Counted from the stretch's first letter, positions 24,775 to 56,955 are shown. The stretch is 64,000 nt of DNA from Lepas anatifera (GCA_034440635.1 JAOTON010001528.1:668501-732500), one strand, 5' to 3'. The notes: generated from the sequence alone by a model not told the origin. Translations and numbers: made by a program.

Positions 24775-25129
24775 TCAATTTCATCTCCCCTTAAAATTTG
24801 AGGGGGTTCTACTTTGAATTAGGAAATGTGTCTTGAGTCCATACACATATATTTCACAGTAAAAACATCCATCAAGTACACACACCCAGACAACAGCACT
24901 CAATCCACCCTCCCCAAAATCTAAAAAGCTTTGGGGCATTCACAGCAAATCCAGTGCTCTACAGACCTGAGCCAGGAATCTAGCACCACACTCCACACAG
25001 CAGCATGAAGGTAGACTCAAAGCAATGGGTAGACCCTTGCAAGGCACGTAATGGGTGGAGCATTCCTCTCCTCTAGAGGTATCACAGTCAATACGGCAGC
25101 AGCAGTGGTTATCACAAGGAGAAAGTCAT

Positions 25130-25490
25130 GCGGTGGTCCAGTCTGCAAAGTATGGCAGCAGGCCAGATGAGGCACACCAGCCATCTAGAATTCTCGCACC
25201 GCCAGTCACCAAAAATTCGCACCAATCTGCCATATACCAGTGAGAAAAATGCACCCATTCCTACCCACACAATGCAATACTACCTCCTTATTAGTTGGTT
25301 AGTTAAGGACTTTTGATAAGGCGCCCTCCTGTGTCTTTATAACAATTCAGCCATTATATGTTTGGTTTTTAGTGTCACCTTCCTTGCACCAGTCTCACAA
25401 ATTTGCACCAGGTTGATAAAATTTGCACCACTCGCACCTGTCTCCAAGGGCCCTCGCACGGACGAGATCTTGTCAAAAATGACATAATTT
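25130..25490 (+). repeat. Dispersed repeat, uninterrupted copy
   Basis: Matches 27886-28107 plus 29162-29345 (the copy split by the LINE), including CAGTCTGCAAAGTA, AATGCACCCATTCCTACCCA and CTTATTAGTTGGTTAGTT. Contains several TTGCACCA motifs. Class unknown. Confidence 0.65.
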
Positions 25491-25577
25491 GCATAGTGGG
25501 CGGTGGTAGTGAACATAAAAAAAGAAAAAAAGAGGGAACAGGTGAAAAACAAATTCATGGGTTAGTCCATGGACAAA

Positions 25578-25676
25578 ACGCCCCGCAGCGCCGACTAGCA
25601 GTGAAGTACCGGCGGCGACCGCAGCGCCGCCCAGCGGCCACCGCAGCGCCGCCTAGCGGCCGCCGCACTAGAGCCG
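25578..25676 (+). repeat. GC-rich CGCAGCGCCG tandem repeat
   Basis: Three to four units of CGCAGCGCCG(A/C)C(T/C)AGC with CCGGCGG spacers, just upstream of the AG array. Confidence 0.7.
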
Positions 25677-25931
25677 CATAACCACTCAGAGTCGCTGCTC
25701 CATTAGGTCACCCTAGCAGGGGCACCACCGATAGTCCAAGAAGCCAACGAGCAGGATCACAGTGGCAGAGGATGCAGCACGGCACCGACCGCTTAACCGT
25801 GATCGCCCGCGGGAGGCTCAGAGCAGCCGTGGAAGATGCGAGCTGCGCAGCGTCACGTCTCCACACGATTATTAGCTGCTACCGGAGACACGTAGTGAGG
25901 GGAGCGGATAGGAAATTGATTGGCTGTGCAC

Positions 25932-26955
<1,024 letters not shown>

Positions 26956-27885
26956 ATGGGGAATCGGGTCATGCGCGGCGATTTGAAGGTATGGAACTTT
27001 AGGATATGACAGAGGGTGCCAGAGGGCGAGCCTGTTCAACTCCCAAGATGCCAGAAATAATGAAATAGCCACGATAATGAGACTTTTCGTTTGGCCAATA
27101 ATTTTATGCATTACACAAACGTACAAGATAACCTAACCTATAACATAACTCCTTACGATTGTGAGAGCACAGAGCAATAATTTCATGACAAACTTTCCTG
27201 GGTATGTGCTTAGTTTCGTTTTGACGCGGGGAAGGGGAGATATATTGCTTTGGTAGGTTACCTACTTAGTACGAGTCAATGAATTTGAACGCTTGGAACG
27301 CTCCCTCAAATATTCGTTTGCACTGCGTGATCCAACCCAAACGGTAAAGAACGATGAAAAGATTGCTCTGAAACTGTGCAGCCAGACAAGTATTATTTTT
27401 TAGATAATTTTCGGGGAAAGTAAATGAAATATAGTGGAATAAAAACAAAATTCCAAAAGTGTAGACCGCAAAAATATTTTTCTTGGCGTCACACAGTTGC
27501 TGCCCACCATGTGCCTGACGAATGAGGAAGTAGAGGAAAACCGTGCATTACACAGACACAGGCTGGGGATGTGTAAACCCACTGATATCTGTTGCAACGC
27601 TACTCTGAAGACGTCTTGGCAACAATCAAATGTGTTAGTTCCTCTTTTTTTAAATGCAACTTTCTGCAATGACTGATACAGTAAAATTCCTCAGCTTTCA
27701 TTCCATGGCACTGCACTCATATTGTCCAAACTAGCACACAGATCTATGATGTCCTAGTTGGGACACTCAATTGGGGGGTGCTACCCATTTACCGCAAAAG
27801 ACCCATTACCCAAAAAGACCACAGATGAGTCTTTTTGTGACACATCTTTTTATGGAGAGGGATGAGGCACCAAATCGTACCGTTG

Positions 27886-28107
27886 GGCCAGTCTGCAAAG
27901 TAGGGAAACAGGCCAGACAAGTCGTAGCAGCCATATAAAATTATTGCACAAATTTGCACCGCCAGCCATCTAAAATTCGCAGCAATCCACAATATACCAG
28001 GGAGAAAAATGCACCCATTCCTACCCATACAGTGCAAGGCTACTTCTCTTATTAGTTAGTTAGTTTTATAAGGCCCCCTCATGTGTCTTTATAACCATTC
28101 ATTTATT
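27886..28107 (+). repeat. Dispersed repeat, left part of interrupted copy
   Basis: Homologous to 25130-25350; continues at 29162 beyond the LINE. Confidence 0.6.
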
Positions 28108-29161
28108 GGCTTCAATATCGCATAATTAAACGTATCTTACCGACGAACAGACTTCTTTACCTAATGGGGATTTTGGAAACCGACAAGTGCAAAACCTGTC
28201 CGATGTATTCAGAAAATATTACGCACAAATTCTGGAAGTGTCCCTCAGTTAGATTACTTTGGCTCGGTGTGGAAGAATTATTGGGACTACGAACCCATTT
28301 GACAAACATAAATATATTTGTCGGTCTTCATCAGCGTAACTTAAATCAAACCATACGTGCTAATACAGTCATTATGCTCACAAATCAGTTTATTTGGAAG
28401 GAAAAAGACTACCCGGAACACCTGAAGTTTGAGAAGCTGAAACGATTTATACATCAATACCTCACGATCGAGAAGTATATTTCGAAAATTACGGCCAGAG
28501 AAAGTCAATTTGGGGAAATATGGGGAAGGCTATGGGAATTCTTGAGACGAGATCAACATCTTCAGTAGATACATAAACAAGATCACGCACATACATGCCC
28601 ACATGCACTGGTAGTTATTGTAGCTACAATTACATACCCTCGCTTTAACGCCAACACACCATATGCGCAATGCACAGGTGGCTTCTGGGCGCCTCCACGA
28701 TAAATACAAAGAAATATGCAGGAATGTTATCCCGGGCTAGTGCTGTAATTCCGCCAGGTGGTGCCAACGAGCGGCTGCTGACCTCCCGTAGGTCAGCAGT
28801 GATGTAAAGTGCTGTAGGGGACACCACTATTGTCACTTGTTTTGATAGCTGTTGGTGCGCATCATGTACGAATCTGAGATGGCTGTGGTTTTCTGAGTGC
28901 ACCCTTTGGGTTTTGGTTGCAGAGCATGGTTGTTTGGATGCAGAGAGGGAACCGGTACACTGTGCTTGTAGATTTGTTCTTTTTGTCTGTGTGCCGCCAT
29001 CTCCAGGTAATGGCAGGCCCCGTAGGCCATCGCTCTTTGTACTCTAGTAGCTATAGAGACGCCATCAGGAAGTGGATTTGTGGTTGCGAGTGTGGTTGAA
29101 GTGGATTTGAGTGGTGGGTTTGTGCTAGTTTTGGTACGAATATGAATAAAAAAGTGAAAAA
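28108..29161 (+). mobile_element. 5'-truncated LINE insertion with 15-bp target duplication
   Basis: Flanked by AACCATTCATTTATT at 28093-28107 and 29162-29176. It interrupts a repeat whose uninterrupted copy is at 25130-25490. It contains the end of ORF2, a 3' UTR and an A-rich tail with AATAAA at the 3' end: the hallmarks of target-primed reverse transcription. Confidence 0.85.
28164..28568 (+). CDS. LINE ORF2 C-terminal fragment with zinc-binding (zf-RVT) motif
   Basis: 134 codons open to TAG. CKTCPMYSENITHKFWKCP then LLW is the C-x2-C...H...C motif found after the RT domain in several LINE clades. The rest has no recognised motif. It is the truncated 3' end of a polymerase frame, not a host gene. 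Confidence 0.7.
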   Translation: MGILETDKCKTCPMYSENITHKFWKCPSVRLLWLGVEELLGLRTHLTNINIFVGLHQRNLNQTIRANTVIMLTNQFIWKEKDYPEHLKFEKLKRFIHQYLTIEKYISKITARESQFGEIWGRLWEFLRRDQHLQ

Positions 29162-29345
29162 AACCATTCATTTATTATTTGTTTGGTTTTCAGTGTCGCC
29201 TCCCTCTCACCAGTCTCTCAAATTTTCACCAGGTTGTAAGTTGTAAAAAAATTAAACAACTTACAAGTTGTAAAATTCGCACAACTCGCTCCTGTCTCCA
29301 ACGGCACTCGCACCGACGAGATCTCATCGAAAATGCCGTACTTCG
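29162..29345 (+). repeat. Dispersed repeat, right part of interrupted copy
   Basis: Homologous to 25350-25490, with an extra GTTGTAA-rich stretch around 29235-29275. Confidence 0.6.
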
Positions 29346-30022
29346 CACACTGGCTGTTGGGCGCCGACATTTGAGGGAGCGCTGAGGGGATCATGGAACC
29401 CTTTTTCCCTGGACCCTTTATGTCTGAACTGTTGCCTCATTAAAGCTATCTTAGCGGTAATGATTGTGTGCACTTTAGAAACTCCCATTGTGAAACTGAG
29501 TTTCTTTAATTACTGGAATTCATACAAATTGTTGGGATCAAACACTTTCAAGACTATCCTTGCCATCATGACATAATCAAACCTTTCCTAACCTTTTCTC
29601 ATTGAAACAAGCTTGTCTACGGCACACCTTCTGCTACAGGGGGCAGTTTAGGTTTCGCGGTGACTTCATTCAGCCCATATTGCTGCCCCATATCCACTCG
29701 CTTTGGTCGCGTTTCGTCCCCTTTTACAAAGGTGCTGCTTCCCTATATTCCACCCAAAATGTAAAGAATGTCTGGAATGTTCGGAATCAATCCAAAACAT
29801 CAGCCTGCCATTTCTGATTTTGCTAAAGTTGAATGGTTTTATCTTAATTTATCAGCATAACACGAAGCATGACATGTCCCATCCAAATGGGTCCAGGTAG
29901 TGTTCATGGAATTCTACCCGAGATCATTCATACTTAATCTGCCCATTTTCAGGATCTGGTAGTGAGTGGTAGGTACGTAGTTTTCTGATCAATTATTGCA
30001 TTAGTTGCAAACAAGAAGCCCG

Positions 30023-30175
30023 ATGGACCCGGACATGGATTGGACGCCACCAAGTGAGGCAGAAATGAAGGTCATTCAAGCCAAGCGTGAAAGAGCGGAC
30101 AAAATATCCAGTCTCATGGGGTCTTACCTGCTGAAGGGCTACAAGATGCTGAATGAAACCTGCCCGAAATGTTCG
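30023..30175 (+). CDS. ZNRD2: ZNRD2 exon 1
   Basis: ATG in-frame with the conserved helix and CPKC pair; donor TCG|GTAAGT, phase 0. An upstream in-frame TTG at 30005 is not needed. Confidence 0.88.
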
Positions 30176-31263
30176 GTAAGTGGACGATTTTCATGGTTTC
30201 CAAAAAGTAAAAGTTTATTCATTTTGATCAGGAGCACTACAGTAGTTGCTGCACCAGCGCATTAACTGCTTTGATGCAGTCGTAACAAGAAAACTTCATA
30301 TTGTGCAGATTTTGAAGTTTTGTTGTTAGGCATTATTTTACGTCTGATATTTTGTTGCCCATATACTCTTGGCCGTGCTTTAAAGGTGTAAGGTAGCAAC
30401 AGAAAACTTCGGTGTATTCTCAGAAGTTCTATGTCGGGAATTGAGGGATGTTACCCAATTTCAAGAATAAGTAGTGAGAATATTAGCGCGTCATTTTAGT
30501 TATGTTTAAGCATGCATTCCCCTTAAATGTGTCTTTTTGTTGATCTTTGTATTTTTTATTCTGTATCATTACTTGTTTGATCAGTAGTAGACGATACCTG
30601 ATACGGTATTAGCTCCGCATGTGATGTGAAGTTTTTTTTATAATTTCTGTTTGGTCAGCACCGCCCTAGACTGTGCCCGAGTTTGGCCTTCCTGTATGGA
30701 TGCTGCAGGGATGAACCTTTGTCTCGCAGCCGATGTTTTTATGCTACAAACGGCCCCGGTGCTCCTCGATAACCTCTTTGACTTCGCTGCCGACAGACCA
30801 TACTGCTGCGGGACAAACAGGAGGAGCCTGTACTGCGTAGCCTGCGTGGAAGTTGACGCCGATACCGAAAAGGATAACCCAGGTGGGTCCTGTTTTATCT
30901 AAACATCGCCATTTATTGTTTTTGAACTACCTTAAAACCAATTTTCCATCATTGATAAGATATGATTTGAATTAGTCACGGAGTTTCGATAGGCGAAGTA
31001 CATGCATTTGGTTCCGTAGTTTCCGGCGAACCTTTTTGCCTGCATCCGCTCGCAGTTGTACCGGAGCATACTGATAACAGCTCGCATAAGGTGTGAGGCG
31101 GAACCTGTTTCACTATGTTCTGAAAAGCTTTCCATACTTTTGACGAAAATTAACAAAAAAATCTGACACCTTGTAACTTACGAAGCCGGTGAGCTCTGCT
31201 CACACTCCTACTACTTACGAAATTGCTGTTCTGAAATCATTAAGTACACTTGGACAGCTAGAG

Positions 31264-31294
<31 letters not shown>

Positions 31295-31738
31295 CGTGGA
31301 CCTCCCACTAACGCTCCCCCTCTCCCTGTAGCCTCCAGTGCGGAGGCGGCGCGGCGACTGGTGGCGGAGTCGCAGTTCTGCTCGCCGGCGGCGGTACGCT
31401 CTCCTCCTCCTCCTCCTCCCCCGGAGACCCCTGCGCCAGCGGTGGTGGAACCAGCGCCTGCACCAGCAGCGTCAGTGCGGCCTCGCACCCAGCCGCCGCC
31501 GCCGGTCAGCGTGCCGCCACCTCCCAGCTGTAACGGGCCGACACCAGAGGGCGCGGCGGACGGAGCGGCACTGACGGCGGCGGCGGCGGCCGTCCGCAGG
31601 AGGCTGGCCTGGGCGGCGGAGCAGCTGGACGGCAGCACCGCCGTGGAGGGGTCCCTGCAGCTGCTGCGGCTGGTCAGGGAGTGCGCCGAGACGCTGCTGA
31701 CGCTGCGGCGAGCCGGAGAACAGGAGAGCCGTCACTGA
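30023..31738 (+). CDS. ZNRD2: ZNRD2 (SSSCA1/p27-like) zinc-ribbon protein, 3 exons, frame break in exon 2
   Basis: Exons 30023-30175, 30797-30882 and 31332-31738 (TGA at 31736). Exon 1 (ATG at 30023) encodes RADKISSLMGSYLLKGYKML and NETCPKC, the first Cys pair of a zinc ribbon; exon 2 encodes TILLRDKQ, then RSLYCVACVEVDADTEKDNP with the second Cys pair; exon 3 is Pro/Ala-rich and ends in a helix (RRLAWAAEQL...LLRLVRECAETL) like the family C-terminus. Family members are small zinc-ribbon proteins linked to autoantigen p27. Donors GTAAGT and GTGGGT and all phases fit, except that one extra G at about 30821 puts the two halves of exon 2 in different frames. No alternative AG acceptor rescues it. 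This is either a true disruption or a sequencing/assembly error; the rest looks intact. Confidence 0.88.
30797..30882 (+). pseudogene. ZNRD2: ZNRD2 exon 2 with +1 frameshift
   Basis: The acceptor GCCGACAG|ACC gives TILLRDKQ in phase with exon 1. The conserved RSLYCVAC stretch continues one frame over from 30822, so one G around 30821-30824 is surplus. The donor G|GTGGGT is in phase with exon 3. Confidence 0.8.
31262..31292 (+). repeat. (CT)n in ZNRD2 intron 2
   Basis: About 14 CT units, 40 bp before the exon 3 acceptor; may serve as a distant pyrimidine tract. Confidence 0.9.
31332..31738 (+). CDS. ZNRD2: ZNRD2 exon 3 (stop)
   Basis: Starts after CCCTGTAG and encodes a Pro-rich linker then the C-terminal helical region, ending QESRH-stop. 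Very GC-rich compared with its flanks. A 3' ATTAAA occurs at 32376. Confidence 0.88.
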
Positions 31739-32379
31739 TGGCTGCTGGGGCCGGCGGAGTGGTGCGGCCGGCCCGTCAGAGAGACCCCTGCTGTGATGTG
31801 CCAGTCTTGACTGTTGTGGCTTACCTCGATGGACTGTGTGCTGAGATGTCAGATGATGAAGTGAGCTTGATATGCTCTAAGCAAGAAAATCCCACATTGT
31901 GCCGATGGTGAGAAGAGGACGGCAGTTGGTGAGTACACCCCTTTCCCTTTCCTGTCACTATCGCTGGCCGCCTTTCACTCGGGAGATGATTCATCTCTTT
32001 TCATCGTTATCTGCTTTCGTATGTGCTGTAGCCAACCCTTCGCCTGACACGTGATCGCTAGAGTATGCCTAACAAGTTGAATGTGGCTGTGACTGGGATT
32101 GTGCTGCCTACTCTCGCATTTAATGCCGCAATCACCTCTGCCCAAGAAAAGGCTTTCAATATTGGATTCGGACGCGCTGTGTTTTGTTATCCGCTTCTCT
32201 AAATTCTCTCCAAATGTTCCCATTTGGGGCGAGAAATTAGAAATTATCGTAGGTACTTCAAGAAAAGGCTCATTCGTAAGCTTTGGTGTAGAGAAAACAT
32301 TCAGAACTGCCTGTCCTATGACCCTTATTGTTAAGAGGATGTCCTGGAAAAACAATGGTGGATTAAAGGCCATGAATTA

Positions 32380-34740
32380 AAGTTCCTTTATATACATATG
32401 CCCTCTTGGAAGTTTCTTCGGTGGTTTTAGATATTTGGCTCATTGGGTTGGGGGGAGGGGAGGGGGGTTCAAGCTATAGGGCAGCGGTAAACCAAATCGT
32501 ATCGTATTCAAACGAGACTTGACGCGCTGATTTATTACACATAAGCTGGTGACAATTCGGAAAATTGTCCAACCCAAAACGTAAAGTAGTAATCAACAGA
32601 AAGGTGGTAATCTACGGTCATGGTGAAATACTTGGGCCTTCGAGGAATATATCTGTGTGTGAAGCGAAGGATGTGTCTCAGTATTTACCGTCAGAGGTTG
32701 ACGTCGGCAATATTTCGATGACACCTATTCTGAAGCAATATTCGTTTTCACTGGTGTCTTCACCGGAGTTGCGATAGGCTCAAAGCCAGCCACCAGCGGT
32801 CAACGACTCATCTTTTTGTGAAGTTTCGGTTGGAGGCACCGAAACTCAGGCTTGCGTCCTTTTTGCAGCAAACGTGTTTTGAGTGTTTTGAGTACAATAT
32901 ATTTTCTTTCTATTTCGTCAGTTGTAAAGCTTGCCGTCGTCGTGTGACAAGCTAATTTTCTGAAATGCAGCGAGGGAGTTCAAGCGACTTCTGCTGAACT
33001 GTGCCGGTAGACACCGCACATACAGTCTGTCTCGTGAATATTATTCCTATCCTGTGGGTCTGAAGGTCCAGGATTTTATATTTTTTAGAGTCCGTCCCTA
33101 AAAATCATAATTGGGTCTTTAGTGTAGCCCCAGTGGTGGCGATTATGATGATAATTACGGTTGGGGCTCTCAAAGCTGTTAGACTGGACAGCTCGGCATG
33201 GCAAGCTTATCATGTGTATGCTTAGAACACGGAACTGGATAAAACTACCCACAATATTTCGACAACATTCTGCTACTACAGCAACGCTATTTGAAACCTG
33301 GAACTCAGCCATACGACACCAGCATCTGTTCCAACGCCGGGAATCGAGCCTGCAGCGCCTGCGACGTGTTGAAAATGTTCTCTCGGCGAGAAAAAGTAAT
33401 CCAATGGCAGCGTTTTTAGTTTTTAAACTAAACTAATCACATTTAAACGACTCTCAACGAAGGTCAATTGGTCGATGCCGAGCCGTTGATGTGCACACAG
33501 CTGGTGCTCGGCTGGCTTCGTCCCCAGACAACCGCGTCTTCACCGCTTCGGTGGGGGGAACACGGCAGCTGTCGTCCATTCAGTTCCATTCAACTCAAAC
33601 CAATTTCAACTTGTTGTTCTTCCTCAGCAATTTTTGTCATCCAGTGTTGCCAAAAAATGAATCTACCCCAGTTGTGCTCCATGTGGCCATATGGTGTGAT
33701 AAAAGCAAACAGAACAAATAATTTATATTCACAGGTAATACCATTGGTTACCTGTCGATAGCATTACCCGTATACATTTTCAAGAACTTCAACATCGAAA
33801 TACAGGGAAATAAAGGCACATTCGGACCTTTTGATTGGAATAGGGGTGAGGCGAAGCCCCTTATACCCACAGGAATCTAAACCTGCTTGCAAGCAGGTAA
33901 TAGCCCATTCTCTAGATTCAATAAAGCAATAAAGTGAAAAATGGCCCATTTTCAACGTCATTGTCGGTACAAAGCTACCCGCTCCCTGCTCCTCCCCTGC
34001 CAAGCGGATTGCAGAGCTGGTATGTTAGCCAGCAAGACAGCAAAAAATTCTGAAATATTACAAAAGCACCAAGGCTATGCCCAAACTAAACTTGAGCCCT
34101 TATGCCAATTATTTCAGCTGAATGAAATTAGACTACCCTTTCTACCGACCCATATGAACGCCCGTCACCACAAAATGCATGCCGCTAAAAAACCCAGAGT
34201 TCTTGGGAAGATAACAGCAATCGCTCAGAGCCACCAAACGTCCAAAACGTCGGAAAAGTCCGAACGGCGACTTTCACGTTGCGAAAACGGGTAGTACCTA
34301 CGCCTGTATTTTATGTACAGCTCAAATCGTCTCTGTGGACTGTGTTGCCACTCCGTTACGCGTGGTAACTAGCTTGCTGGTTTTAAATGATCTGGCTGGG
34401 GAACTGCACCACTGCTGCGACGCTTGCTGCTTCCCTATCGTAAACCATTCAAAGAAGCACACGCCGAACTCGTGAGGGCTCTGCGTGTGGACGGGAACTC
34501 CCACTTTGAAGCATAACATTATCTCCATCTTGAATAAGGATACTACTGGGCAGGGTGGTTATGACGGCTTTAAACTCGTGGTGTAGCCCTTGGGCGTCAC
34601 TGTTCATATATAAACTTGGAAACGTCAGAGCACTGCACTTGCCTGCGTTTCCTGAACATTATTGACAGTAAACCGAACAGGCTTGATCACTAAGTACATG
34701 ACGACACAAGTATATTCATTTTCGGTGGAAATCATCCACT
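32380..34740. other. Intergenic stretch between ZNRD2 and CBS
   Basis: The genes converge here. Apart from the G-rich run and an 18-bp palindrome (33881-33898) nothing is recognised; open frames lack known motifs. Confidence 0.5.
32445..32468 (+). other. Potential G-quadruplex
   Basis: GGG-TT-GGGGGG-A-GGGG-A-GGGGGG gives four G-runs with loops of 1-2 bases, about 700 bp after the ZNRD2 stop. Confidence 0.5.
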
Positions 34741-34748
34741 ATCGGTTT

Positions 34749-34754
34749 TTTATT
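34749..34754 (-). terminator. Candidate CBS poly(A) signal
   Basis: AATAAA on the - strand about 310 bp beyond the CBS stop codon. It lies at the 3' tail of a SINE inserted in the same orientation, so the mobile element may supply the signal. Not verified by transcripts. Confidence 0.4.
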
Positions 34755-34945
34755 CTTATTAGGGCCACTCCCAACAGGCACACTTGCCCAATTACAGGGA
34801 GTATTGGCGTGGGTGTTTAAGGATCCTCTCCACCGGGCCAGATTGGACACGGAAGGCGGTTTCCCGCCGTGGGGATTGAACCCACGTTAATCCATGCTAT
34901 CCGATCCGTAGACTGGCAACGAAGCCACTAGGCCACCCCGGCCCC
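34755..34945 (-). mobile_element. tRNA-derived SINE downstream of CBS
   Basis: On the - strand an A-box-like TGGCCTAGTGG (34935-34925) and a B-box-like GGGTTCAATCCCC (about 34886-34872) are followed by an unrelated body and an A-rich tail. The tRNA half is not a foldable complete tRNA with 3' end, so it is called a SINE. Confidence 0.65.
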
Positions 34946-35063
34946 GGCCGGTTGTCTAGAATCACTCTTTGATTCTGCGAGCTTCTGAGACGCTGATTGC
35001 TGACTGCTTCTCTGGAAACTACGACACATGTTCCTCCAGCCTCAGTCATCCTGGCGTTGGCTT

Positions 35064-54153
<19,090 letters not shown>

Positions 54154-54428
54154 GACTCTACAAGAACGATAAATAGTGATGAGTTTTGAAGCGGCACGGG
54201 TCGTAAGACTAAACTGTTTCGCTCCCTGGAACTGGAACGTTATTATTTTCGCAGACGATACGGGGTTAACTGACAAATCTCTGTTAGTTATTACGTTAAA
54301 GTTTTCGGGAAGTTTGAACCTGCCGTCCAGTGGTAGATAACTTATGACCCGTGATTTTATTTCAATTGCTAAAGGATTGGGGAGTTTTAAATTCGTGCCC
54401 AGTAGAATATATATGATATCTTCGGATT

Positions 54429-55467
54429 TTAACTCGCGCCCCACCGGGGGTCCGGTGCCACCTTCGCCCCACCGGGGCCATCGATGGCCCCCTCTAACTC
54501 CGAAAATATTGGGTTAGCGCAAATCTGCAAAATGCATTAGAAAGCTCGCGTGAATTCAGTAAGACAGTACTTGCATGTTTAAGCGCTCAGGTCAATAGTT
54601 TGACCTCCAGAGGTCAATTTAGGTCACGATAGGCCATTTTCACTCAAATATGCAATGCTTAAGAAAACTTGGCATAACTCTTACACCATTAGAGCTATTA
54701 AGATCTGGTAAAGTACATTTGATAGGAAAATGCCAAATATTTTTCTGCTATGTGGAACGTAATGACCTTCTGCCAGTGGTTTGACCTCCAGAGGTCACCT
54801 CGTGACCTAATATGACCTGAGGTCACTAAAGGTCAGAAAGTGACCTAGTCGTATATCAAACAAAAGCCAGTGACGAAAGCCTACACGATGATGCTTGATT
54901 CAGCGCTCTAGCTTAATTAGGTTAAAAGTTATTGTCAAAATACTGTTTTAACCTCTGGTGACCTTGGATGACCTTGAAGAGGTCAAAGGGCAAATATTGC
55001 CCCTGGGATCCGTGAAAGGGTGTCCATGAACGCTTTTCTGAGCAAGCTGAGCATTTGCAATCGCTTTTGTGACTTTTAGATCATAAGACAGCTTTTCTCC
55101 ATGCTTTTTGAATGGGAGAGGTCACCTCGTGACCTGACCTCAGGTCACGAAATCGAAAAATTCCGGACACATACATGATGTAGACCCTGGATGGGTCATG
55201 AAGTGTAGAAAGTTTCAAATCAATCGACCAAGAAATGTAGCTCTTATAGAGCTCAAAAGTTGAAGTGAGGTGACCTTGGTTGACCTTGCTTGGTGACCTG
55301 ACCTTGGGTAACCTGGGGTAAAAAAATTCAGGGATGGTGGGAAAATGATGGGGTGAGAGATGGAGCCCTCAACTGCGGTGCTGCACTTCGTCGTTTTTCT
55401 GCTATCCCGGAAAAACCTTGGGGGGGCGAAAAAACCATCGATGGCCCCCCGGTGGGGCGAGGGTTAA
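54429..55467 (+). mobile_element. AGGTCA-rich TTAA-flanked element, copy 5 (upstream of CBS)
   Basis: Ends TTAACTCGCGCCCCACCGG / CCGGTGGGGCGAGGGTTAA, with an inner GCCATCGATGGCCCC palindrome at each end. Less similar internally, but also dense in AGGTCA. It sits 276 bp upstream of the CBS start codon. Confidence 0.7.
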
Positions 55468-56509
55468 GGCATCTCATAGCCTTTCATCTCCATCCAGGCC
55501 AGCAGTGGAAAGATTGTCGTCCGAGAACTGCGAAAAGTCCACTAAGCTTCGTCTAAGAATGCATTGGCATTGGGTTATGATCACGACAATATTATCACTT
55601 TGCGGAGGGAATGTTTGGTTTGCAAATGTTTTATATAATTGCAAAAGGTTCATGAACTTTAATTGATATAAGCCCACCTAAAAATGTCATAAGTTGTCAT
55701 TTGAGATATTCCGAGAAATTGTGCGCGTGTTCTGGAAACGGCCAAGATGTAAAAATGCTAATTCATTATGCTAACAAAATTCAATTTGACGTTAAACCAG
55801 ATTGATGTTCACTCTAGTTATGGTGACCTCTACGTGATACTGATTTGTATGTCCGCCCTTGGCCTGATTTTTTGCCACGGCTGTGTTCACGTCACAATGG
55901 AAGATATACACTTGCAAAAATAGATCATATCAAGTCGAGGTTTCAGTGATGTCTAAAACAAAATTTTTAATAATACATATCCAGTCCCTTTAAATTGAAG
56001 ATCGACCAAATTTCACCTCGTGCTCAGCTCAAACAATTCGAAACGTGACTTCAAAATCTCAAACGCTTGAAATCAAAACAGGACTGAAAGAGATGTCCAC
56101 CAAATCGGGAAAAGTTTTTTGACCTTGCCATGTTGCAGCTCATGAAGACACAGAACATCGTAAGCTTTTCAAAACAGTTGAAGATTCTCAAACTTTGATG
56201 CAACTTTACGGGCGCAATAAGATTGAAAAATTATTTAGTTTTGACAACCCCTTTTGGTCCAGATATAAAAAGACTCAAGGGTTTGACATGTTAAAGATCA
56301 TAAATATTGTTTATTCCTAAAATCTTGAGACTGGTGTAGTACTAATATATATAAACTTTTGGATAGCATCGAAAAGACCTATAGGGAGACGCCAAAATTT
56401 TTTACCAGATAACCGAAAACCATGAAGAACCATCGCTAAAGCCTCTTATATCCGGCAGAAAACTCACAAAAATTGTTGTTGCTCCCGTGGTAGCCCGCTC
56501 GTTATTCAG

Positions 56510-56736
56510 GTGTCGCTCCCGGCGTTGGTGTCAGGTCACTGGAAAGTTCGGCTGATGAAGAGCTGAGCCAGTACGGAGTGGAAGTGAACGCCGCACCGCC
56601 AGGAGCGCTGTTTATAGCGCCATCTGGTGAACACACACAAATCCACCATGCTGTCCCTGCCGCAATTCGACAGATTTGGGCGCTGATGCTAGCTTTAAAG
56701 CTGTGTGAGGGAGCACCATACATTTCAAATAAATAA
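56510..56736 (+). CDS. Candidate terminal exon, unidentified
   Basis: After TTATTCAG, 74 codons are open to TAA at 56734, with AATAAA overlapping the stop (56728). The phase fits the end of 52169. The region is GC-richer than its surroundings. The opposite strand is also open here (56750-56502), so coding status is uncertain. Confidence 0.25.
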
Positions 56737-56892
56737 AAAGGTGGGAACATAGTGAACCAAAGCTGATCCGGTACTCACGCCCTAGCTAGGGTTGGCTGAG
56801 TAGTTGTGTCGGTAAATTACTGGATTATGCATACATGCGGGTGTAAGTGAATAAGTACAACCCAGTCCTCAAAAACCCTCCCAACAGATTAG

Positions 56893-56955
56893 AGTTGACG
56901 ACGCCCCAAGACCTAATCATTAGGTGCGTCGTTAAACCTCAACAATTACTACTTT
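56893..56955 (+). mobile_element. SINE 3' tail fragment
   Basis: GACGACGCCCCAAGACC and GGTGCGTCGTTAAACC with AATTACT end; diverged family tail. Confidence 0.5.

Noticed and set aside
28164..28568. Host zinc-finger gene
   Set aside because: The motif is the LINE zf-RVT type and the frame lies inside an insertion bounded by a target-site duplication and an A-rich tail.
31258..31638. - strand Ala/Gly-rich open frame
   Set aside because: Antisense of ZNRD2 exon 3; GC-rich sequence leaves few stops.
31975..32373. 132-codon - strand open frame after ZNRD2
   Set aside because: No recognisable domain; overlaps the probable ZNRD2 3' UTR and has no supporting junctions.
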